Part shown: in pieces, positions 1 to 13,326 of the stretch | Layout of the letters: every line of letters begins with the position of its first letter | How positions within the stretch are numbered: position 1 is the stretch's first letter | Source of the DNA: Paragonimus skrjabini miyazakii | Lineage: Eukaryota > Platyhelminthes > Trematoda > Plagiorchiida > Troglotrematidae | DNA length: 64,000 bases | Direction: 5' to 3' | Assembly (NCBI GenBank): GCA_014338405.1 | Contig: JTDE01000244.1 | Coordinates: 234,705 to 298,704 of the forward strand | Program-made: the position numbers and the translations under genes | The notes under the pieces: model-generated | What the model was told of the DNA's origin: nothing | The model's input: only the letters and a program-made list of their open reading frames with translations | Databases searched by the model: none

Positions 1-540
1 TGAGACAAATTTCCATCTTTGTGAAAATATTCAAACTAATCTATTTGGCTCAGTTTGTGGATCATTGTATGGATTTAACCACCTTTAAAAGTCACCAAGT
101 ACTAAATAAATTTTGTTAGCGATTTGATAAATCTAACGTGTATTCAGGAATCCATGGTGATCTAAACTCACTGGCACCCACAACTGATCGTAGCATTCGT
201 AGTCGGATAGTCTTTCCAATCAGTCAGAATGTTCAACTCTGTTTCAGCGTTCATGTCATTGATTAAGAATTAATAACTTATTTGTTTCTGGTTTGACGAC
301 TTAGTCGTTATTACGGGGTTATTACTTACAGATAATCAAGTTGGTTAGTCATTGTTATTTACGAGTGCCTGTGCTATTATATCGTTCATTTTGAAGAGCA
401 ATATACACAGCTTCGTTCAAGAGAAGAACAAACGGTGACACCAAAAATAAGCAACAGGTATGTCAAAGGTGAATGTAAAAACAGGCTCTCTGTCAAATGT
501 GAGACGCTGCGTAGTAAGCAACACTGAACAAATGACAAGT
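1..540. other. Unassigned AT-rich DNA before gap
   Basis: I see no coding exon, RNA gene or repeat that I can support here. The short reading frames reaching into the gap are formed partly by N and carry no weight. Confidence 0.5.
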
Positions 541-640
541 NNNNNNNNNNNNNNNNNNNNNNNNNNNNNNNNNNNNNNNNNNNNNNNNNNNNNNNNNNNN
601 NNNNNNNNNNNNNNNNNNNNNNNNNNNNNNNNNNNNNNNN
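541..640. other. Assembly gap (100 N)
   Basis: A run of exactly 100 N, the usual placeholder for a scaffold gap of unknown size. Reading frames that cross it are artefacts. Confidence 0.99.
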
Positions 641-3600
641 CTCGATCGGCACCACGAGGAGGTGGTTCAGCGCGCCGACTATTTCTAGTGGGTCTAACAT
701 ACGAACAACATTGAGATGGTCAACGGGGTCACTTCAAGCCAACGGTGACCAAAGTTGGAAATGCAATCGGGTCAAAAATATGCATTTCAGTTAGGTTTTA
801 ACCAAAGCAAATTTCAAGTTCAGCACATCCTTTCGAACAGACAATGTAAACTTTAAAAATACATCAGCTATGTTGAAGTTGTATAAGTAGAAGAGAAGAA
901 CGCACTTTAAAAAATTGGTGCGACTTCGATTGAGGCAAAATTTAGACCGGTAAGCCGTCTGTTTATTAAGTAACATCAAAATTTAAACATTGAGAGTGTC
1001 AATTATAAATACGCTTTATTATATCAGCAGCATGAGTTTTAGGTTTTCATCCCGGATGGACGAGCACATATTTCCACTTTGTATGTTACTTGTTGTAGTA
1101 AAATCGAACCAACATAGCTGAACCCGTTTAAAATTATGTTTGTATATAAGTAATATAGCTGACCAACCGTGAAAAATGACCGTAGGCCAAAAATGTTAAG
1201 TTTGGAACGCATGAAATTGTGGCTCGAAATCTCGTTTGATAAAAACGTACGTATTATAGTCAGCATAGGCTTAAGTCGGGATACTGAACCCCACAAGGAG
1301 TACGTGACACTTTGGTCAGTCAGAGAGTATGCCTCAAAAGCTTTTGACAGATTTGGACCACCAAATAAGCGAGGGGAAACCCGACGGAGAGACAAGGAAC
1401 CATCAGAATCTGTTAATGTGTAACTGTGATAGGTCTGTTAAGTTTGTGCAACTAAAAACTAAATACATAACAGTGACACCCACTTTCTTAGTTCAGCTTG
1501 CCCTATTCAACATAGAGGAGACTTGAGTAACCACCCAACGGGTTAGTGCTTCGCTTTTGATTGTATCTGGCCCAATAATTGGTAACTAATAATCAGTAGT
1601 CCTTACAGTTCGATATAACATTTATGTCACTAGTAAATCGGGCCTTTCTCCATAAGCCTAAAGGATTCGAGTGAAATCACTTGTGTAGTCAGCTGTCAAC
1701 GGTCATTCTAATCAGAATCAAGTGCTGAACAAGTCAAATGGATCATGGAAAATTACAGATATGTGGCTGATCACAGTCAATAAAAAGAATGCGCTGGTGT
1801 TGCCAAAAGCTCAAGAGACAGTATTAGGTTCTTTGTAAACTTGCTTCCTGTTCCGAAAGTGAGATCAGTGTTAAGTTAATATCAGCTTACTCCAGATGGT
1901 TGAATTATAAACAACTTCAATCAGCAATGATTTTATCTAGGCTTTTGGATGCTTAATTTATTAAGACCTAATCAATTAGACATGAGTGATCCACATAATT
2001 TTGCCTGGCAAATCAGTGCAGTGTTTTGTACCTCGGAAGACATAACCTCCGAACACGATGCGACGACTTAAATCGATAACAACAACCATTTCAAATAAAA
2101 TCATCGGCGTTAATTTCTGATTGCTAGAACTCAGGTTACGGCTTAAGACCAATAAATTGATGTAACTAAAACGAGCTCAATTATCGCACTGCTTCATGAC
2201 ATAACAGAGGACTATAATGATTAAGGTGGTAACCTGAAATTGCTTCTCTGCGTTTAGTGAACAAAAGGCATGTTGTGTGAAGTGTGGGCTGCTGTTTTCT
2301 GTGAGTTAAAATGTTCGAAAAACACTAGTTTAGCTGATTCCATACTGGCGATATATCTAACACACTGTACGAGCTGAAGACTGTTAATTAGTAAGATATC
2401 GAGACAAAGTCCAAGCTCTTCTTGTTGTGTACTTAGGAGAAGTTATAGTAATATGCGAGAAAAATAAATGCAGATTGTTGCCTAGCTGAATTACTTCATG
2501 AGTTTCCGTTAGTTTCGAGTAACGAAACTATACTACTCATAAATGACTTATACGGATTCAGACTACTTCAAGAATCTCCACATTCCTGTTTAGAAGTTGT
2601 TCAGAAGCCTAACCTTTGCAGTTCTTTCTAGATGGACATATCAGTTAACATCAATTGTAATTTACCGTCTACGTCCGCAGTACATTGTTCCAAAATGTCA
2701 CCAATGCAATCTGGACAGTTCCAAAATTAGGGTATTAGTGAAGCATGTACCAGAAATCGTTGCGGTCTTGCTTGCATCAAACAACCGCCAAAAAGAAGAA
2801 AAACTAGAACGACAAACTTTTTCACCTTGAAGTGCATATTCTTATTTCAGTCATATGAACCCACCTGCTTAAATCTAAGAAGGAACAGTTACTTTGATCC
2901 CGATCACCAAAATATCCCACCATAAACATGTGTCACAATATTGATCTGCGTAACCATGACCTTCAGCAACCATGTCTTGTTATTCCTTAAAGTTGTATCA
3001 GTCCTCTGATCACTTACAACATGACCCCCGGTCCGTGAAATTCCCTTTTTCTTTGAAGTTGGAAATTCAGTGGATTACCTCATTGGCCAGTTGCAGGTAA
3101 TGGTTTTTATTTGACAAAATTAATTGTTCTGCGTTACTTCAAAAGAGTGATTTCAATAATACTTATGGGGAAGCACCCGGTGAAGCTAAAGTGAATAGGC
3201 TCGAAGGTTAATGAAAAGATTTGTTGGATAATCAGTGGTAGAATCCAAAAACACTAATAATATTGAGTGACGTTCAGTACAAGTCACGAGGTTTCACAAA
3301 AAGACCCCTAGGTAGATTAGGCTGGGCCATTTTGCAAATGCTGATGACAGAAATGTAAATAAATCATTGTCAGGCTCAGTAGCTAATTTCTAGATTATGT
3401 GCGTCAGGTTTTTTCTGAAAGCCGAAGATTGTTTGTAATGTTTGGCGTCATTAGAAATTTTCAGGCAATATGCAATTTTCGAAGTCATTATGTAAAGGTA
3501 CACTAAATTTCACACCCATCTAGTTTGTTTCTTTATCACGTACGATTGTGAACTAATCTGTTGCATTCAGATTGGTTGAGTTAAAGTGAATCGACTTCAT

Positions 3601-6600
3601 ATTTTTCTGTAAACCAGTATTATCTCGGTATGCTGTTATTAGTCTGGTACTTCGATCTCGCGTAAAGTCACTGCTTGCCGCTAACTAAGGTGAACTCCAG
3701 ATTAATTGCTCTTATACTTCTCCACAAAGGTACAACCATCTAGTTGTTTTCCTTTGGGCACATGCTTCAGAAATGAGTCTTTTATGTTACTTCGCCGTTT
3801 TGGTGATGATGAATAGTGTGTTGTAGAGACAAGCAAATAAACGAGAAAGCTTAATCATCAACTTATACAAACATGACCAATGTGTTAAGCCACGTTATCT
3901 GTCTGCAGTATACTGTGAAGGTAACTTTTCTATATAAACGCATGACACTTGAGGTTTGAAAACAGTAAAAATAAAAGTGTTTACGACCTACACCGTTTTC
4001 TGTATTCAACGATTAGTGCTGTGGGTGTTCGTGTACCGACGGGATGTGAGTAACAGAAATGGATCACTCGTTCGACACCATTGTGTTTAGGGTGGTGAAT
4101 TTTCCTGTTTCTCAGCGTTGTTACTGATGATGGGTTTTCAATAAATATAACATGCTAAACCTTATTTATATGTTCATATATATTTTTGTATAATGTACAG
4201 TTATAACTAAGCAAGTATTGAGCAAGGTATAAATTAGAGTATACGTGCGTAAAATCGTTATGCTTTTCGCGTGCTAGAAGCAGTGTTGTCAGTACAAAAA
4301 TAATATGGTTGCAGACGTTATGTTTGTATTCAATTTAAGTAACCACAGTGTTTCCATCTTCCGAGAAACCACCCTTGGAAAACGAGATACTCAGTCTATC
4401 TAAAGAGAAGATGTTGTTGGGGATGACAAATGTCTACTTGAGTAGTCTAAAAGTGGTCGCTTCAAGAACTATGGAATTGGTCATCGAAATTTATAGGCCT
4501 TCTATGACCTTCCTGTTGTTCAATGTATATCTGGTGACTTCAAGGTTTGGGTTATTCGCCTTTGGGCTTTATACAGAGATACACTGTAAACCGTCTTAAA
4601 TATTCCATTTCAAATAAAATCCAAACCAAATTGGAACAAATCAAGCTTTTCATATCCCCAAACACTATGGCAGATTAAATTACCAGAAAGTTACCCTGTT
4701 TAACAGTGGAAAAAGAGGCAAGTCATTTCTCAACACAAAATAGCTTGCAAACAGTTGTGAAGTAATGAAGAATCCAAACGACTCTGATTCGACCATGATC
4801 TAGCAGACTTCAAAAGTTTAGTCAAGCTTTTATGGATTATAAGGAAGCTAATCGTTGCTGGAAATACCAGGTCCAATTAATGCTGCTTACCAGTGAAAGA
4901 TTTAAATACATTGTGGAAATAGACCGCAATATCGATTGATCATGGCTATGAAAATACAGTACCCAATAGCTACAAAGTTTTGCTTTTTAATTTGTCTTCA
5001 ACAGCAGTATATCACGTGAAGTGACTGTAGAAAGTGAGTTGGTCAGATCGATTTTTTATGGTGCTATTCACCACGCAGCTGGTAAAATTAGTCAGAAAAC
5101 TCAAATCAGAACAACTTGAACTAATTTTCTAAATACTCATCTAACGAAATATCCAATAACAGTATACGAACTGTTTTTGCGCTCCTCTGTATGTACAAAC
5201 ATTGGAGTCGTTAATTTGATTGCTTTCCTTGAAAGTGCAAATTGCTTCAACAACCGTATTATTCTTGGTCACGTATCAACATGTTTACACAAATTACACG
5301 AATTCGTGTTGCATCAGTTTTAAACAATGACGTTTTGATGTCTTAATAGTTGTTTAATGTGTTTCCCTCTCATTAATAAATTAATCTGAATCGATTTTTT
5401 CAACATGCACAAATCCATGAAGCCTAACTGATAACACAAACACCGATAATTGTCAACTGTTTTCTTCAATGTTAGTTTCACTTTCTTCAATAAATCAGTT
5501 GCGACATTCCGCAGCAAATGTTCTCCGAGAAACATGGCTGTTCTACAAACATACACGACTGGTGAAACGTGTTTTTCCCTCCAGAGTTCGAAGACATCAG
5601 CGGAAGTTCTTGCAAGCCATCAACCGGTAAGCAAATATATGACCTCCCCGCAGCAAGTCGTTGCATTCAAAAGTTTACAGACATTGTATGATCTGTTCCT
5701 GTAGCAACAATCTAAATGTAAACTAGTGACACGCATGGACTAAATACTACAAGCAATTATCCATCCTAATGAATTGTTTTTGCTGCAAGAAGAACGCGAA
5801 CAACAAAATGACAAAATGTAAAAAGACATCTTTTTTGGATTGTTGTTTCGTATGCTCTAAATACAGATGGATAAGCGGTTGATTTTAACTTTCGAACAGA
5901 GTTCGACAGGGCGGATGTCATTGGTTAATGGTTAGACAGATAGACACGACAAAGAAAAGTACGGTAATGCTTACTACCGAACTGGACTCAGCAGTGGCCC
6001 CTCTAACAGATGCCCAAGGTGTCTATTCTGTTTTCAGCCGTACATGAGTCTGCTGGTTGATACGAGCAGCTAGGTTTTGTTTGTTTCGCTCTATTTAGCT
6101 CAAACTGCGGGGACACAAACATTCGCGTAAAAAAATTATTTGACGAAAGTAAACTGTTTCTTGGAAGCGTGGGAAGCAGGCAAAGCTATGGCTGGTTGTA
6201 CTACGCATGTATATATGTAGATACGCAACGTTGTACGTCTTCAATACAGCGGCTGTTAGATACTTCTTTGTCGTTGTTAAGTAACAGTCAGCTAGGAACC
6301 AGAATTTCAACTACACTGTTTACCTTGGTACCGTTTCCATGATTACATTAAGAAAAACAGCCCTGTTATATTTCTTGAAAATTTGCGGAAATTACCTGTT
6401 AGCGCATGGACGATTTATCAATATACAGTCACTTTTAGGTAGGTAACTATCAACAGACCCTCTTGACGTCCTATTTGATTTTCTGGTGCCTGGGGTAAGC
6501 AAAGACAAAAACAACCACATTTACGTCGTTGTCTATGGTAAGTTCTAAATTTGTAATAGACTAGTCAAACTTTAAGACCAACACTTCTAGACTGTTCTAA

Positions 6601-8208
6601 GTTTGCGTACTGTTTGAAATGTCATTTTCTCTGTGCCTGTACCACAGTAATTTTGATACATTTAAAAATAATGTAGACTCCACCAGAATCCAATCTGTCG
6701 GACTACCCACTCTAAGCGCCTCGGAGTAAGAAAAGGATAATATCTGAATTGATCTTAATATATGAACATGCGTGGCGCATAGAACTGGTTACCGATTGGA
6801 TAAATGTTTTGAATCATGATGCGAAGAGTAACCCGTTCGATTTCACATTCAGACTATCTCGATTTGATGAGACCAAGCGACGAAAAATCCAGTCGTGGAA
6901 TGGTGATTTGAAAATAAGCATTTCGGAACATTAGAAATAAATATTCAGAGATTCAACTTCAAGATATGAGTACGAAAAGAGTAGTAATTGTTTTAGTTTA
7001 ACCACACAGAATGGTGAAGTGGCACTACTGTATAAAAAAGTTCTCCAAATCAACCACTTAATAAGAGGATATGTTAGTGAATAGGGACCTCACTTCGAGT
7101 GAATACAGTCGTTTGTATCAAACGCACACCTTGTTTATACAGCGGAAAGTCTTGTAGACAATTTTCAAACTCCGTTCGTATAAATGTTTCCTGAATGTTT
7201 CAGACATAACCAAAGTGCTAACTTTTTGGCAAGTTATCGTGCTATGACGTAATAGGTAACAGTAGTACATTGATCTTCTGGGTTAGAGTCGTGATCAATC
7301 AAAAAAATGTCTCTTTTCGCCGAAGTTTTATAACCTGAATTTGAGTTCGTTCACAATCATTTGTATGCTATCAACATCATCGTCCTGAGTATCACCGAGC
7401 TTTTCAAACGTTTTCTACGTATGTCATATTTTTTTCTAATCTTGAAAGCCTGTTCAAATGCTTTTGTGTGTAATTTCAATTTTGTTCACATTTCTCAGAC
7501 TGACATATACTACTAAAATTTATCATACAACTTTTCGAATTGGGCTTCGAACCCGAATTTTTTGATATTTTCCTGTGCAATATCAAACCTCAATCTGGAA
7601 CACCAAGCTACAACTGAAATTTGGTCAACTTTTTGAGCGATAGATTTGTTACAAATTCATCTAAATTTTGCAGGAAAATAAACGTATTTGAATGCAATTA
7701 AAATCAAAACCTCAGTGGATTTTGACATTGTCGTTTTTGTACGTTAGAAGCTTACGCTGTGTAAATTGATGTATATAATTCACAATAAGCCAAAGATTTC
7801 AGTTTGTCTCTTCCAGTGATCCAGATGTGTTTGGCCTGGTCCTAAGCGTGATTCAGCAAGTCACGTGAAAGTGTGGCTGTTTGACTACAACTTACACGGT
7901 AGATTTTGATTAACCCCTGTGAAAACGGGTATTTGGACAAGATCGGCAAAACAGGGCATACAGACATCCGGTGACCAACATGTTCCTTAATGAAAGAAGT
8001 TTATCATGCACACTGTAAGTCTGTTTCCGGCGCCTTCTTTAGAGAGAAGTGAAACACTTCCTATTGAAATCGATTTCGAGAAAGATAGTGGAAAGATAAA
8101 ACCATTTTCGATTTTCTTATTAGTATACATAATCAATAATAATGATATTGTATGTCAATTAATGTAACTTTTTTCCTGTCGTTTAATTCCATGACTATTA
8201 AACTTCAG
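641..8208. other. Unassigned AT-rich stretch, probably intron or flank of the SK channel gene
   Basis: About 7.6 kb with no recognisable gene. I looked on the + strand for the exon that should precede 8209 (SK S6 helix and first half of the calmodulin-binding domain) and did not find it. Two phase-compatible open blocks with splice-like borders, 5005-5091 and 6457-6537, are noted in the findings but match no family I know. Confidence 0.5.
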
Positions 8209-8278
8209 GTTACGGAAAGCCAAAGACAAGCAAAGAAAATTAAAAGAAGATGCTAATTCAATGGTCGATTTGGTTAAA
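8209..8278 (+). CDS. KCNN-like: Exon of an SK-type Ca2+-activated K+ channel: second half of the calmodulin-binding domain
   Basis: SK channels are tetrameric plasma-membrane K+ channels gated by calmodulin permanently bound to the cytoplasmic C-terminal domain after S6. This 70-nt exon follows a pyrimidine-rich tract ending in CAG and is followed by the donor GTGAGT. One base completes a codon, then 23 codons read LRKAKDKQRKL and on to VDLVK. Against mammalian SK2 as I remember it (LRSVKMEQRKL...VDLAK) about 13 of 23 residues are identical, ungapped. The Arg and Lys equivalent to rat SK2 R464 and K467, needed for Ca2+-independent calmodulin binding, are present. The exon start coincides with the end of the SK 'AIHQ' segment: a preceding exon ending in CA would restore the Gln codon. 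It ends in phase 0, matching 13327. The upstream pore exons lie outside what I could find. A different coiled-coil protein is possible but less likely. Confidence 0.75.
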
Positions 8279-8705
8279 GTGAGTTAGGAGACTTACTCTA
8301 ACACTTCCATATAACGTTTGTTTCGATATACAATTTTTTGATGACTTCTACTCGTTACTGGAAGGTTATCACCGAATGTTCTGGCAACGTAGTTATAAAG
8401 TACGTTATTTGTTAGAATATATCTTAATGGAATTTCATCAGTTACAAATCTTTCTGTGCCAGAATTCTGTTCAACGCATCAATTATGACGTTTTATATTT
8501 CATTCTATCTTCATAAAAATCGGACTGACTTACAGATCATTCAGACAGCTATCAACCGACAACGTGACCTGCTTGAGAGCATTCACTGTTTCAATTTCAG
8601 TATCATTGTTGTACTTACAATAGTCCTAAAACTGAGCTATAAAGCTGGTAAAGCACTTTTCACTGTCCAGCGTATCGTTAGTACGAATTCAGTCATAACA
8701 GGGAT

Positions 8706-8776
8706 TTTTCGCAATTGGGTTTAGTTTAAATACGTTTTAATCAAAAATAAATCTAGATTAAACCCAATTGTGAAAA
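8706..8776. repeat. Inverted repeat, two 18-nt arms
   Basis: Arms at 8706-8723 and 8759-8776 are reverse complements apart from one base and enclose a 35-nt AT-rich spacer. The structure directly abuts the 3' side of the tRNA-like module at 8781-8861. It could be the tail of a small SINE-like or foldback element; no target duplication was identified. Confidence 0.6.
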
Positions 8777-8780
8777 GTCA

Positions 8781-8861
8781 CGGTTTTGGCAGGATTTGAA
8801 CCAGTGACGGAAATTGCCTACGTAACCGTAGCTAGCGCTCTACCAGGTGATTTATAAAGTC
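8781..8861 (-). repeat. Degenerate tRNA-like module (SINE head or tRNA pseudogene)
   Basis: On the - strand an A-box-like CACCTGGTAGAGCGC is followed about 40 nt later by a good B box, GGTTCAAATCC, with a stem-loop in the anticodon position (CTAC/GTAG). The acceptor ends pair only partly, so this is no functional tRNA. tRNA-derived SINEs are common in flatworms, and the hairpin immediately downstream (8706-8776) supports a mobile-element origin rather than an isolated pseudogene. Confidence 0.5.
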
Positions 8862-9077
8862 ACGCCAAGAACCCGGTTCTTTCATATTTGGACTCGGCCT
8901 CCTGTCTAAGTGATACCATTTATATGCTCAATATTGGTATTGGTGGATTCTGGCGTGAACTGTTGAAAAAATCCTGTCGAATTGGTAAATCCCGTCGATA
9001 ATTTGGTGGATTCCATATGAAACAGTGGGACATGTGAGTAACTAGGTCAGAATGTGAAATTTCAGAGCTCTTGACGT

Positions 9078-9156
9078 GGCTCCGTAGATCAGCTGGTAGA
9101 GCATTTGCCACGTTAAGACATCTTGCTTTTGTTGATGTTTCGTATCCACCGAAGCC
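9078..9156 (+). repeat. tRNA-like module (tRNA pseudogene or SINE head)
   Basis: A 79-nt segment begins GGCTCCG and ends CGAAGCC, giving a 7-bp acceptor stem with one mismatch. It has a near-consensus D arm/A box (TAGATCAGCTGGTAGAGC) and a B-box-like GATGTTTCGTATCC. The anticodon stem does not pair well, so no amino acid can be assigned. It lies about 220 bp from the opposite-strand module at 8781-8861. A diverged pseudogene or SINE head is more likely than a working gene. Confidence 0.5.
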
Positions 9157-12100
9157 CCGACTTCCACAATTAGCTTTCACTTAAATAATCAAATCTGCCA
9201 AACTTCACATCAGTAAAAATAAGTCGTTTGCAAACACTTTTCAGGTTGGATATTTACACACTTCAGAGGGAATAACTATCCTCTGATAAATAAACAACCA
9301 GACCGGACTCAAAATGAAATAGTCAAAAAAAGCTGATTGTCCTATTCCAAGTAGGCCACAAATAACACTGCTGAACAAGTATAGAATAAACAGCGACTTG
9401 GCTTTTGCGGAACGCGCTTCAGTGTACAGAAAATTGTTGATTGATTTCAAGGACCGTTGCTCTCCAATCAAGTTTCAGTTTCACATATTCCAGGCATAAC
9501 CTACTTTGAACTCAAAGTTGATGTAAACCGGATTTAAAAAACTTCAAATGCAAGTGGAATTTTTCGATTCGGAACCAAATGTTCGTAGCGGAATCAACGT
9601 TGCCACCAGTTTCAATTAATGTGTTCTGTAACAATACAAAGATAAAAATAAAAATCAATAGATCACTATGCTTTTGTCATTTTTAAATAAGCTTATTTTG
9701 ACGTAACGGTAAGTTGAATTTTTTCACCACACGTGAGGCTTCGAGGGCTGAAATTGTCTGATAACAGAAGGACATTTTATTACACAATTGTAGAGATCAT
9801 AAATTGTTGATGTCTACATTTCCTGAAGATGTATTGGAATCTGATAACAGTCGCTTACGAATTGCCGCATTATGTAACAATAGCAATTGATATAAAAATG
9901 TTGTTAGAGCTGCCTTACTGCATATGCATAAATGAACGTACCTTAGAAATATGGTTACTTTTGTATATTCTGTCGGATATATAAAATCAATGCAAACATT
10001 AGATAACTAAAATACTCGAGTAATCTTCAATCCCATTCATAATTAGTCGCGTTACGTACAAAACTCCCGTTGGTTTACTCGTCTCCTAAAGTGCCATTTA
10101 CATTTTCATCTCCTGTTCTAAAGCGTATAACTTAAAGTATGACAAGGCTTAGTTGTTATTCGCGTTGCTGTTTGCTTACGTATTAATAAACAGACATATA
10201 TATGGACTGCTTTAATGTTTATATTTGTTTGAGCATAATCTTTCCACGAATTGAATTTTGCTCAAATTATCAAATAGTTGTTTTAAATCCTGTTGATTTT
10301 TGCACACATAATAGTTAGTCCCGAATGCAACTTGAAAGCTACATCGTCAAATTTATCCAATATCTACAGAAACTATCGCGTTTACTTGAGTGCTACACCG
10401 TGTTGGAAAGTTATTTTACCGTGTTAGTAAAAGTAACCGTTCGTTTTTCTATTTTACAATAAGACTGAGCTGAGCAACGCTACTTTGTTTCGTAACTAGC
10501 CCACTTTGCACGTTATCTTACTGCGACAAACGTAGTTGTATACCATTAATTACTAGGGAGTCGTTCAATCTTTTTATTTCCTCCGCTTTTTCATACAGCA
10601 CCCAGTTTAGGATTACAGGACTGATATGTTAAGTATAAAAGCGATCACTGGTGCAGATCTCCGAATATGCCATTTTTCAATGTAACCTTTTTATTCGGCT
10701 CAAGTTTTGTTGTGATTCTGAACTGTTGAGTGTTTTTGTTCATTATACTATTTAACAATGCCGACCCTCGGTTTGACACATCACAAGCGGTTTCTTCCCT
10801 ATTTATCAGGTAGCCGTAATCTGAATAGCAATTGCACCACTAATCACTCACGTTGCCTGCCCAATCTGTAATCACTTCAATCACCGGATTTATAAGCGTC
10901 GCTTGTGGCAACGGATTTATATATAACAAACAAGTAGGTCACTCACGTACCGTTAATTTGGACGGACAAATTACACATAGGATTGACAGATTTTATTGTT
11001 CATTACCATAGTCATCTCGAAGCAGTATTTATAAAATCGTGAGATTAGGCAGTTCTGAAAATTCTCGTACAGAATAACGGATTATTCACGGCTTACGCAG
11101 CGCTGCCTGCTAGAATACCCATCTCGAACCATCATTTACCTTGGTTGTAAACAACTGTTTTCTCTTAATGGAAGCTCTCCATATGATAATTCTGACCACA
11201 TGTGTGATAAGCTCCATTCCTTTGTATACTCGAAAATGCACTACCATCTGCCCTTTTGTTGTGGAGACGGTAGAATTGGACACAGTCAATTTCGGTCCGA
11301 GTTATATACCCACCTGACCAGGACGTGATTAGTTGTGACGATAAAGCCAACTACTGCGATCGGCTGATCAGTTAGTTGAAGTTCCTCTTCAATAACTTCT
11401 CTCTTTAGGGAGATACAGTCATCATTCAGATCAATAGGTTTGCTTCTGAATTTGTCAAGTCTTCACAAAAAGAAAGGAGAGGTTCTGTAATTGTAAGATC
11501 GTTTATTCTGAATACAATCCGTGGTACATTTGATGTGCGTTGGTTCGTTTAAGTTTGCTGTGTGAACAAACATCACTGGCTACTCGTGAGGTAGCTGAGT
11601 GGATTGAACTCTTCCGTCAGAAAACCTGCTACGACATCGAAGAAATAAACACACGTTGTATAACGTGATGAATAACTCTCTCCGTCCTCCCATGAAGCTC
11701 ATCTTCACTCTTAGTTTGTAAACAAACAAATTAAACGGGTTAATCGCTTTCAGATAATGCGCTGTTTTGCTTCAACCAAAACGAGTTATTCGTTCGGTCT
11801 CTCGCCCACCATAAAATCACATGCCGCAGAAAGCCACCGAACAATACACCGGTTCTTGAAGAGTGACAGCACAAATTTAACGAAGTAATGAATTTCCCGT
11901 AATTAATGTATTTTCGACCGGCGCAGGGAAAAAAGACCAGTACAACGTCAATTTCTTTCAATGACTTGGTTACTGCTGGCTAAACAGCAATCTTGAGACT
12001 CGATTGCCCAGTTTGTTACATTCCGTGAACAGCTGAAAGAAAATCTACAGCCATTAGCTCGGTTGTCGTAAACTGTGTTGCTGTATTCAACAGAAATGGT

Positions 12101-12589
12101 GAAGATGAGTTACTGCAGTCTGTAGGAGAGTTTTGCTTCAAATCTTCAGTCATATTCTCTTCATGTGATTAGCTTATCTACAGCATACAATTTACCCACC
12201 TTCATCACCAGAAAGCATTTGTGTTCCCCTTTTTGTCTCCACTTTCACAGCACGTGACCAACCCAATTTGCGACTTTTTAATTAAACAGTTTTCTTTCAT
12301 TCTCAGTGTAGTGGGTATTTTGTTTGCGCTGTCGGTTTGGTCAGTCATTCAGTTTACCTCTCAACCTATACTAATATGCTGGCAGACTGTTTGAAATGTG
12401 CCCAGTATCAGGGAGCTTATAGTGATTTCTTACCACATAATTAGGTTAAACTCAGACCCTTTTATAAGTATCCTTGATTAAACTTAATACCTACATTACT
12501 ACGGTACTTTATTCTAGCGGTGTGTTCATCAAAGCGCAAACGGTTCCTTTCTATGTCTGATGTTTCATCTACAATCCCACAATCAGTCA
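9157..12589. other. Unassigned intronic or intergenic DNA
   Basis: This lies inside the 5.0-kb intron between the two SK-channel exons. The short open frames on either strand, for example 9241-9471 (-) and 11740-11961 (-), lack recognisable domains. Confidence 0.5.
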
Positions 12590-12637
12590 ATATATATACA
12601 TATATATGTATATAGTTATCTATATATCAGTATATAA
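12590..12637. repeat. AT-rich microsatellite (TA/TATG/TATC)
   Basis: Imperfect TA dinucleotide runs mixed with TACA, TGTA and ATCTA units. This is simple-sequence DNA with no evident function. Confidence 0.85.
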
Positions 12638-13326
12638 TTGCTCACTGGTTGCATGCTGTTTCGATCTGATTCATCCAATTGATAGATGTGCCGGATTGTT
12701 TCGCTTTTCAGTAAACTGTCTATCACGTTTCTTCCGTGGAGGTAACTACAAACCCATGTTAACTTGAATGCGAATCAGCCTGGTAATAAGTGTTAAATGT
12801 TTGTCAGTTTGAATCCTATCTGGATCAGCTCACCGGGTTCATCCGTACCATGTTAAGGTTTTCCGCCTCCTCAACTACCATTTGATGCTTACTTCTACAC
12901 AGGTCTCCGTATTATTCTTCTCTCTGTTCCGTTGTAGTTTTAAACAAACTCGGTCTGTTTACACTGGATTGAGTCACTTGCTGAGAAATGCAACTGTCCG
13001 CCAATTTTTCCACGAAAACTTCCGCGATGAACGTTAGCTCATAACTTGCGTAACACCGACATTTTATCGCTGGTTCCACATTCAGTCAGACATATCAACC
13101 GAGTCAAATAAGTCAGGTATAACAATCGGAACATAAAAGCTGCAACAAATTATGAATTTTGAATTTTTATCAATCGAATCCATGAGCAGCAATTCAAACT
13201 TTCGGCTTTTATTTAGCCAAAACACTTTACATACGAAAGTTCGACACCCTATTTCTTACAACGCACAAAACGTTTCATTAATTTAGGATGAATTCCCACT
13301 TGCTGTCTTTCTGTTGCGTCTTGCAG

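Noticed and set aside
386..714. Open frames crossing the N run
   Set aside because: Formed in part by unknown bases; no evidence of coding on either side.
4120..4150. CTGATGA on the + strand
   Set aside because: No second core box and no pairing partners.
6075..6115. GAGCGAAAC-like text on the - strand resembling the second half of the hammerhead
   Set aside because: The CTGANGA box is absent and no stem III or stem I can be drawn; a chance match.
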